DNA of 64,000 nucleotides, taken from Balanoglossus misakiensis (Eukaryota; Hemichordata). This document shows positions 41,900-52,900 of the stretch, in pieces. The DNA lies in assembly GCA_040954595.2 (NCBI GenBank), contig CM082585.2, positions 2,914,001-2,978,000 of the forward strand. The letters are read 5' to 3'. Each line of letters starts with the position of its first letter. The stretch's first letter is position 1. The translations under genes were made by a program, and so were the position numbers. The notes under the pieces are model-generated. The model was not told the origin of the DNA. It ran no database searches and worked only from the letters and a program-made list of their open reading frames with translations.

Positions 41900-43287
41900 T
41901 TTTAGACGGTTATGAAAACATTCGATGTCTTGCAGCGTAAAATCTAGACGTTATTTCACTATGTACACCGATTTGTTATTGTATGCACCAAATTGCTCTC
42001 TAAAGATCGAAATCACGCAAGTTATCATGTGCTGATGGAATAAGAAGGGTTTCTGATAATATGATCGTGTTTATGAAATCCGGATATCGTGCCTTGTGGT
42101 GTAATTTATGCAAACATAATTTATTTTGTAAATACAGGTGCATTAATCCATGTCATTGCAATTGTGACTGAACATTATATAATAATTGCTGCTGTGGCTT
42201 TTGTGGCTCTGTCAATGTTAATAAATAATTTATACTAATGACAATTCATAAATTTTAACTAGTGTTTTCGTTGGCTGAATGAATCGTGCGCAGTGTGTTT
42301 CAGTTGTCTACACTGTCTTGCATTTTGCCACCACGTCGATATCGAATTGAAGGTCCAAACTCCCCTTCATTAGAAAATCACTGCCTTGGAGACCAACGCC
42401 ACCAAGTATCCGAGTGTGGAGCGTTTCGTGGTTACACGGCCGACGCATTCCAACTGGTTAAAGGTTCAAATAAGGTCACGCCAGAGCTAGAGACAGAAAC
42501 AGAGAAATTCAAAGACTGATAACAATACCGGTACGAACGATGATTACATTTAAAATACAGTTTGTCCAAGAAACATCTGGCGTGCGGTACCAATGCTGGG
42601 ATTGGTGGATTGGTAAATTGTTGAACGAGTAAAATGGAAGCGTGTTATCTAGCAAATGAATTTTACTCAAGACAACTTCATATTTTTTTTCTATTAGCAT
42701 TGAGAAAAAGAATTGGGAGTCACCGAAGAAAACCACACTGGAAATGGGAGAGCATATTTCTCAAATTTCAAATCCCAAATGGCCGCAATTCTTTAGGTTA
42801 AGTCTGTGGAGAAAATGTAGTTATTTTTTTAATCAAGACAGTGAAAACCCTATTTTCTTTTTTGCTTTCAGGTTTTAATAAATGAAGGTTGATCCCCGAG
42901 GAGCATACACTATTAAGTGAAACACATTGAACACTGTAATTATTGGAATCTTCCTGCAAATGCAGAAAGGCTAGGCGATGTAGCATTAATCGCTTTATGT
43001 TGTTAAAATAAAATGAAATGTATGTGCAAATTCCAGAACACAAAGCGTTAACACATAAATAATGCATGTAGTACCAGCTTAACCTACCCAAGAGGACATC
43101 TTCTCATGCACTTAATTAAAAAGTTTCAGTGAATATTTTCTTATACCAAATCAAGCCGATCAGACATTATTTATTCATAGCTAAACTATTAATTCACTAA
43201 ACATGAGCATTTCGCTAATTACAATACTGGTGCTCACCAGTTGCTATCAGTCGTTCCAGGGCACGATTTGAAGAGGTTGCTAACAAA
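41900..43287. other. no feature recognised
   Basis: Upstream region of the lectin gene. AT-rich; the 77-codon ORF at 42286-42519 has no recognisable features. No clear TATA box immediately upstream of 43288. Confidence 0.35.
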
Positions 43288-43378
43288 ATGAAGTCCTCTG
43301 TAAAACCTTTGATATACGTGCTGCCGTTGATGCTCATCATATTGGTTAGCCTTCACATTGCAGAATTTCAAAATCAGT
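43288..43378 (+). CDS. signal-peptide exon
   Basis: ATG at 43288 starts MKSSVKPLIYVLPLMLIILV then SLHIAEFQNQ: basic n-region, hydrophobic core, polar end, a typical signal peptide. Donor GTAAGT, phase 1, joining to Cys of the lectin exon. Confidence 0.7.
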
Positions 43379-46300
43379 GTAAGTTTTACCTTTTTTCTAA
43401 ATGTCCATTTCTAATAATGTTGTTAACGTATTGGGCAAATAGTTAAAATGTTCAGGTCCGTTTATCAAAAAGAAACACATTTCAAGACAATTTTGTGAAC
43501 TTAGCGAATTATGACAAGCATGCGATTGTAAGAGTATATGTTCATTTCATAATTATGACAGAAGTAATCCATTGAATCCTGTCAGCTGTTAAGGTATAGC
43601 AAGAACTGTTATTTATACTATGATAATTGTTTAGTGCTAATTTCACAATCTCTGACTACAGTTAAATTCCCATCACAGTATAAGGTTGCGATTGCAGGAT
43701 AGTTCGATACGTTAGTCCTTCGAGCATATTGATCTTAACCAGGATTTTGCGGTCATGACGGCACAATCAATTACTCTCGCATTCCTTGGCTCTTATACAC
43801 TGGTTCACTATGTCTCAGCTTGCGTGAAAACTGAATTGCCACCTGTATATAAACGATAAAGAAGACATATGAATTAGTTTTCGTGAAGGAGTACCGAAGT
43901 GTATTTTCTGTAAGCATTGCGAAAGTACCACAACTGTTTTCAAATCCGTGTTCTGCAGGCGGGAAGCCTTTTGCGCGACTGGCAAACTTCAAATTGACAT
44001 GAAATTAATTCATTAACTTGAACAAAAAATTGAAAGAAAATGTTCCCCTCATCAGTGAAATCAAAGACCGTTATAGGGTGTTTGTTGTCCAGTCTGGAGG
44101 TAGCAAGTCAAACTCACTTTGTAACTGCTCCAATGTACATCTTTGCAAATAATGTGGTTACTACTTGTAGGACACTGTACAAGGAAACATGCGAAATTTT
44201 TCTCAAATTTCCAATTTAGTTTGATATAACATGTATCAGTTGGCAGGGTCTTCATGCACAGTGAGATCAATGTTGATAGTATATTTAAAACGCCGGACAA
44301 AAGCGCACGTCCAGTTCAGACGACTCCCCTTTAAGAGTGCATTGTAATAATGAGTTAGTTATAAACTTGGATTGCTTGTAGAAAAGTGAAATGAATGTAA
44401 TTAATAAGAAAAGCAGGAGCGCTCAAGCAAAACAGAGATCTGAATTAAGACCAACCATTCAATAATGTGTAAATACCACAACACCTCTACATTATTAAGG
44501 CTGTAAACATAAAGTTAATTTAAGTTTTATCAACCAAATAGACAGGTTTGCCTTTTACTTGTAATGAAATTGATTGAATTCAACTGGGACATCCTCAAGG
44601 TAAGCAAGAATAATTAAAAGATGTCCATTGAACACTTTTTCCATAGTGGGGTAATTTTGATAGTTGTAATACATGCATGCATCAGTTGGTACAAGTCATT
44701 GGAGGGTTCTAGTTGAGGAAGGGTTTTTTGAACTCTCAAAAAGTTCTCATAGGACCGCTATCTATGATATTCATGCTAACATTACACATTATAGAAATGG
44801 ATTGGAATACCTTCGCTCGGTGATTATTTCCCGCCGAATATGCTAATTTTCACCTGAGAGGTCTTATACCGCAACCAACTACCCTCGCTAGCCGTTTAGT
44901 GCCTTATGAATATCAATATAATAATAATTATTATTATTATTATTATTATGACAGAATATCAATATAATATCCTCTTGTTACATAAAACACACTCAGTTTC
45001 AATTCAACTGAGGAGACAAATGCAATTTGGTAAGTACCATCAAGCGGCTGAATGATGGCGTATAATTGTCTTGTCCGATATTGGTATACAATCGAGCATT
45101 TACCCGATGGCCGCAACATTTAGTTTACATAATCTTAAGTGTGGAAGATTTTAGCTAGAAAATCGGCATCAAGTACCAAAACAATGTTCCACCTACATCT
45201 GTATTATCTTTGTTTCAGGTTGCCCAAATGGTTGGGTATTCGACCAAACCGCAGGCATGTGCTACCTGTTTCATACCGAAGAGATGACAAATCCACAGGC
45301 CAAAGAGTTCTGTGCGTCAACAAGTTCAACACTGGTAGTGTTAAAATCCCCGTCTAAGTTTAGCAGTTTCAACCAATTGAAACCATTCAATCAATACTGG
45401 ATTGGGCTAGTACTGGATTGGGCTAGAGCGAGATGTGAGTACATTTATCCTTTTAGTGGATGAGCTGGACAAGTATTGGTTTGCCATCACTGGCGAGAGT
45501 TGATTATCATTCGAGTACGTTGGTGGCCCTGGTTTTCAACTTATTGAGATAATCGGAGAACATTATTTCCTTTTACGTTATAATAACTGCCTTTTGAGTG
45601 TGCTAATTAAGGTGGCATTGCATGAAACCGTCGAGACTTTTTCAGAGGCCCATTTCTCATCGAAGACAAAGTTAAAACCCCCATAAACCATATATATTCT
45701 GGAAGCTGAGATTTTGAACTTTTGTTTGAGTTGCAAATATTATTGATCCCCGGAAATTGTGGCGATTTTGGGTGAAAAAAAAACATTTTTTGATATTATG
45801 TCATGAAATTTAAAATAGGTAAAAAAGTTGACCATGCATCATGCATCTTAATATGTCATTCGAAACTAGAGTACACGTGCAAAAAAACGGTAATTTTGTT
45901 TTGCGTTATCTGCTTCCATTGAGGAGTAACAGCGTTTGAAAGTTAGATTTTTAGTAAAATTTGATCAAATTCACGGTGAGTTGTATTGAATCAGAGTTTA
46001 TTCCCGCCAGGGACACTTTATCGACTAACAAAAATACCGTTTTGTTGGATGGGTCATACACAATCCCCAGTTAAAATTTGAGCAAATTCGGCCAACGCAG
46101 AGCGAAGCTATTTTCGTCTGAAGTTGTCAAGAGCAGCGAAAATGCAAACTGAGGAAAACGGCCATTTGCATTGTTGACACCTATTTGTTAAGCTAAGAAC
46201 TCATGCAGAAAAGTGCTATTTTGGGATGATTATGCACCATTTCCGCCAAGACGTATTAGTCAGGGTGTGGGTCAGTATAAGGCCTACCGATTTATGTAAA

Positions 46301-49300
46301 AAAGTAAAATTTGGCAAAAATCACAACTTTTCATGCAATGCCACCTTAAGATGGGTGTGTAATTTCTTTACCCTGAATTACAACACCACATTTAATGACA
46401 CCTGCTGCAGATACACCAATCCCAGACTACAACGCACACATCCCATTGAGAGCATTCTGAAACGTTCTTGATTACACAGCATGTAATTTCGAATGTTATT
46501 CAAAATTTGAAGTCTGTTAACTCTGTCGGACCTGGTAACTTACTAGGGGAAATTTATAAAGCACCAAATCATAGATTATTGTCCAATTTAACTATTTCGT
46601 TTCCAACGGCAAGGGCTAACGCAATAATAGGCCAAAATCTTATCTTCTGTTTTGAATAATTGACCGGCCTATTGGCCTATCAAAAGCCTTTGAAAAAATC
46701 TACAAAACACAGGCTGGTTTTATACGTGACTATTCTACTAATGATAATATATTAATTATTCAGTCTATTGTTCAGAAATATCTGACTATATAAAACGTGG
46801 TAGAATTTTTATTGTGCTTTAGTTGGGTGCTTTTTACAAAGGCTTTCTACACGTTACAGAAAGACAAAGACTGTGGTATATTTTGTTAAAGTGGGATAGG
46901 CTACATTGAAATTATTACAATCCTTTTTCATCATAGGTTGGTCACTCTGGTCAATTTCGTTGGATAACCGGTGAAATCGCAGAAGTAGACGCTGACTACT
47001 GGGGTACCGGTGAACCAAATAATTATGGCGGTGATGAAGAGTGTGTAGCTGTGCGCGCAAACGGCAAATTGAACGATAGAGGTTGTCTATATACGGCTCA
47101 TCCTGCGTGCAAAAGGACAAAAGGTTGGCAAAATATGTTTGATTAAGGATGTATGCCTCCGGGAAAGATTTCCGAGAAACAGTATCGTCCTCAAAACATT
47201 TCAATGGTTTGCTATATTAAAGTGTGCAGAGAGTATTATTGAAGAAAACTAGGGTGTTCATCAAATTTTAATTTTTCCAATACACTGAACATTGACTCTG
47301 AGATTTTAAATTTTAAATATACGAAATTGTGGACTATCTCATCAATGGAACGGACGACTGACTGCCTGCATTATGTGCAAACCAGCGTTATAAAAAGCTG
47401 ATGTCTCACAGGAAAATGCAAGGTCTAATAGAAAAAGTAATATAAAATATGAACATCAAGTTAAAAGGAGGGGGTCGTCGCGCCGCGAGGGTGTGCCCCT
47501 TGATGAGAATATGTCCTCTCATACAAGCGCAAACCCCACTGCAGTCGCCACGATCTACTAGATATAGGATCTTCAGTTGCTGCCATGCCCAGTCTAAGCT
47601 AAGGTTGACTGCTTCGTTCATTCTATAAGAATTGTCTAATTTCAGGGATTTGTGGATGAATTGTAATGGTTATAAACAACAAACACGGTGCGACGACCCC
47701 TTCACTCTAAAAGAGCATAGAACGCGATTGTAACTACGTTGTGATAATACGATCTTAGGTGTGGCCCGATAATAATTATATTTAACTCTTCTATTGATTT
47801 TTCCAAAAAAATTATGAAAACAAAAAAAAACGTATCATTAAGAGTGCGACAAAAGTACAGACTCAGTATTTCCTAATAACATTTTAGACACCAAAACTTA
47901 AAAGTGGGATTGCACCACCATGTTTTCTCTTTATTTTAGTATGGAAAATTCATTGATATACAAACGTTCTGCCAATGATTTTAAACTCAACACTTTCGTG
48001 ACCAATACAAGAAAGTATGGTGACAGGGCTTTCTGTTCTGCAGCCGTATGTTTATGGAACCAGCTTCCAGTGAATATTCGTTCTTGTAACAATTTTTATA
48101 CTTTTAAACATATGCTTTAAACACACCTTTTTAATTTGGCTTAGATTTTATTTTGTTGTTATCCTTTTTTGTGTTGTACCTTTTCTGCGGCTGAGATCCC
48201 CTTTTTTTGTGGAGTTTGCCGCTTCATAAATAAATTATTATTTTTATTATTATTATTATTATTATTACCAGTTAAGGGGTTTAAAGAATTATATAAACAA
48301 TTTATCAATTTAATAAGCGCGGGCTGATTTTCTGTACAATCATTCCTGATTCTTCAGATTCATTATTTAGCGCTAAAGACATCATTTATCAAAGTGGCCT
48401 ATATCTAAAATTGCAGACGTTTCAACGCTTTCGGTTAGAGATTTTCTACATATTCACAAAAAGATCACGGGTATTGTTAACACTATTTAAAACCTTGTTA
48501 CCCGGTGAGTCTGGTGGCGTGTGTACGACAGATCTGAAACTTCTCTCGAAAGCCACAGGAGTTGGAGACCGAGTTTATTTATGTACAACATTGTAGCAAT
48601 TTTTCGTATGTTTGCGCGCGCTCTGGAATCACGCGATGTCAACTGAGTGTGAACATCTGAGTGTGAACGAGCTGTTTCGCGTTGTGTCGTCTGCCTAGTT
48701 TTCGTGGCTAAAACGACAGGAATAATACCCCAGTTGGCATTAGAACTGCACATATCATGAGATTTGAGCGCCATAGAAACCGCAGATATCGTGGAACAGG
48801 AAGGTTAGTGTTAAAATCATTGTTTTTAATCGAAGTATTGACCTCTGAGTCATGTGAGTTATGCTGCGTTTGTGTCAGTGTCAAACGGACGCAATGTTTA
48901 CACGGCAGCTAAATAGAATCGGGGAAATGAAGACATGTTAGCACGATACTTTGGATTTCGTGTTATTATTTCTCGGGAATTTTATTGTTTTCTCAGACGA
49001 GGTGACAGGAAAGACACACGAGGCATCTCGCGGTTCCGTTTTCAATGTTGAATTTTATGTTTTGACTGCATTTGCGTGTCAGCTGACAGGTCTTCGCATT
49101 CATCCGAAGCTATCGTGCGTCGCTGAGATTTGATTCTTCATAAACGAACATTATTTCATAACCATACCAAATAAAACATTTCCAGAAATTTAGAAGTTTG
49201 TAGACTTTTCTGCTAGTTGTCTATTTACTAGTGTTGAAGTCACGCTGAACTGCCAAATTTAACACAGACTCGCCGTCAACACTCGAACAGTGTGTACTTC

Positions 49301-49864
49301 TTCTACGAGTGTGTCCTGTAACTGCCTTATTTCGATAACCATTCAACAACAAATAGACGGTAAACGTTTATGCAATACCAATGGATTTATGTTTTAAAAC
49401 TGGTCGACAGTCAGGAAATATGCATGAACAATCAATTGATTGGATTCCCCAGCGATACTATTGTATCTTGTGATTTTTTGTAGTGAAACTGGAAATCGGC
49501 AGGCTGCATTGCCATTTGTTCTGCAAATGCGCAGTTCCTCTGTCTTGAAAGAAAAGTCAAATATCACCAACTTATAAATGTGCATTCGGAAAATAAACCC
49601 TAAATGTTTTCTTTGTGACCAAAAATACTGCCAGTGTGATTTTGTGTTCAAATCTAACCTATTATTATTTAAATTGACTTGTGATACCCTCTCTTAGCAC
49701 AAAAAGCATAATTTCAGCCCCAAAATGGTTGCCATAGAAACATGTGATCACTAAACGGATATCATTTTTGTTCTTTTTGAGCCAAGATACCCTTATGGTG
49801 AAATTTTTGTGGAAATCGGACCTATTATTATTAAAATTATTATTTTTATATAATTCTTTATTTA

Positions 49865-49922
<58 letters not shown>

Positions 49923-52900
49923 TAAACAAATTAATCGGGAAAATGCAATATTTTAAATTTTAAGTAGACCGTACCTTAATATCAGACTCTAAATCTACTT
50001 AATATTTGGGCACGGTACTAGACTACGTAATTGTGGTGTACAAAATCGTACACTTGTACATGTGTGCAAGGTTTCACATTTAGTAGAAAGTCTCCATTGA
50101 AACTTCACAAAACTATTTACGATGAAATTATCTCTGATCTTCCAGAGAGTACAGCTCCTGTGCTAAGCAACTGCCCCGGTGACCAAGTTGTAAAGACGTA
50201 CGAGAGCTCGATGAGCGTGACATGGCTGCTGCCAACAGCTACAGACGACGGAGAGTCCAGCGTCGCTGTAACTTGCGAACCCGACACAGGGACAATTTTC
50301 AACATCGGTACGAAGCTGGTAACGTGTGCAGCAGTGGATGGCTGTGACAATGAAGCAAACTGTTCCTTTACTGTGACGTTTGAAGGTATGACACTTGTCC
50401 AATTTTAGGCTGGGTGGAAAACCTATGTAATGCAGGGCCTGCGAAGAAAATCTAAACCAGGTCGTATAGAATCCACATAATATTAGTTATCACATACACA
50501 ATCTCCACGTACATGTATTACCATAGTATGACGTCAGCAATAGGGTAATATGGAGCAAGCTATATTGTTATTACCATACTTCTGACGTCATCAATAGAAC
50601 TTCTTAAAACTTGTCAACAAAGTCCTCTTCAGCGTGATCAATTAATATGCACTGTTATGTTTGTATGAAAGAATTGCGACCCTATAATGAATTCACACGT
50701 TTGTTTGCAGCTTGTCATAACGAACCTCCATTCGGTGGCCATTGTGAAGTGAACCATGAAACTGGTAAGGCGGTTAATGGTTATCCCTGTAACATTTTGA
50801 CATCTTTGGAAACTAACTATTCATGATACTGAGAAACATTTTTCGTATTCGTAAATGTTTCCAGCGTAGAAAGTCTAGATTTTGGAACGATCATCATGCT
50901 GTAGATATGTCTCATTGGTAGAAAATAAATACGGTGGCCCTCATGGACAATCAGGAAACACCTAATGTCTGGCAGGCGATATGACAACCCGAATACCGAA
51001 GCTTTATACATTGATGCAGGAACTTGCTTGTCAGATGCTATGAGTCTAAGTAGCCAACATGCAGTCATCGCCATACCCTGTGCTATCTATCCCTCTTATC
51101 ATCGGATGATGTTTATATTCTTGTCCAAAGGTGCTGTCCTGGATGAGTTCTATGCAACGTGCTTTGATTGGACAGACGAAGGAAACACCACGCTGCAGTG
51201 TTCAGAGTCCCGCGCTGACACCAACAACAATGCTGTGGGGTTGACATATGAACTCAGAGCCAGCCATACGCCCTCAGACGCAGTTGGCCAAATTGTGTAC
51301 ATCAGTGCCAATTCATCATTTCCTGTGCGATTGCTCTTTCAAATCGTCGACATGTATGGCGACTATGCAACGTATAATCTTGACACACAGGTGTGTGAGA
51401 CACACTCACTTTCTTACATATTATTTTTAAAATTCACAACTCACCACTCTCGGCTAGTCTTGGTGATATAAATGCACGATTGTGTGTCACACAGCGGGAA
51501 ATTATAATAATGCCGCACAAATCTGATTGAAACTCCCCTTTGAAGCAACGGTTGAGGTAATGATAAAACAGCAACTAGTCTTCAATATAATAGATATCAA
51601 TTCACTGGTCAAATAAAATCGAATTTTCACTCCGCTCTTTTTTGAGATAATCTTCGTTAAATAGTTTAGCCATAGACAAACCACTTGCGAAAAAATGACT
51701 CAGCAGTTTTCGCGAATTGCCGTCTAAATTTATGGGCCTTGTATTTTTGAAAGGAACGCGGCAACCCCTATATTCTTTTACGGTTTGTTATTATACTTGC
51801 AGATGTGAAACCAAAAATCGACAATCAAAAGAAATGACAAAACTTTCAATGTTTCTGATCGTACATCCTTAAATGTCATTCCAGCAAATTTGAAAAATAT
51901 GTTGTCGATAAGGAAGTATATTAATCACTTCCACATCAGCGTAATTGCATTTGGCATCAAAGTTATTACTAAAGTATCCTTAGTAGCGATTGATGACAAT
52001 GTGTAGCAAAATGCATCTGCCTGATTTGCTGTAGGCCTAAAACATCACCGGCAAAACGGGGATTATCGGCATATCACCTATCAAGAGCGTGCCACGCCCG
52101 TGAATGTAAGCCTTATGCCTCAGTGATACAGGAGATACTGTAGGATATGCCATATGTTACGGATCTGCGAATGGAAACACAGTTACGAATATCAGTGTCA
52201 TCAGCGTCTATGCTGCTTTAAAACTGTGAATGTTGGAACAGGTCCTATCAGCTGTTAAACGTGTTTACCCCCCAGATATGTTGTTTGGTCAGGAATTGAG
52301 GCTATGATTCAAAGAATCATTTGTCGTTAGAAAATGCTCACGTTACTGATCTCTGAGCGTATAGTATGATATCTTATTGGTCACACCCATATCATTGTTT
52401 GCTGGCATCTGTCTGGCTAATTCAGTAGCAAGACTGTCGTTGGATTAGTCACAGGTCAGGCTGTACGGTGTGCTACGCCAGTTCCTGAATGACGAAACGG
52501 AGCAGGTAAGAAAACGTTTCTGTCTCGGATTAACTTTGACCATCTCTTCAAGGTCTTTGCTTAAACTGTTACAAACGTTCATCGGGTACTTCACTGGCAC
52601 TTTGTAGTTCGGACAAGTTACCATAGCATAATCTATTGTCGGAAATAATAGACGAAAATTAAATATTATATTTATAGTCTTCCCAAATTGAGCAGGGTAG
52701 AACACAGGATAATAACGTTGTTTTCGCCGATTTCCCTTTCTTGTCGATAGGATATATCATTTATATGACTATGGAATATCAAACTGCTGCATGGATGATG
52801 TGCCTGCTGGTCGCCTTTACCAGAACAGAATGGACTGATCACAAAGGCACGTTTCAAACATCAAGTAGTATGTGGAGGGGGAGTGTGAGAGGGTGAGAGA

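Noticed and set aside
42286-42519. 77-codon ORF upstream of the lectin gene
   Set aside because: No splice signals in a useful place and no recognised motif; phase-compatible joining to the signal-peptide exon is not needed.
50965-51001. Extending the 51002-51390 exon upstream to the ATG at 50965
   Set aside because: The acceptors further upstream put the exon out of phase with 50711-50764 and hit stops; only the acceptor at 51000-51001 keeps phase, though it is weak.
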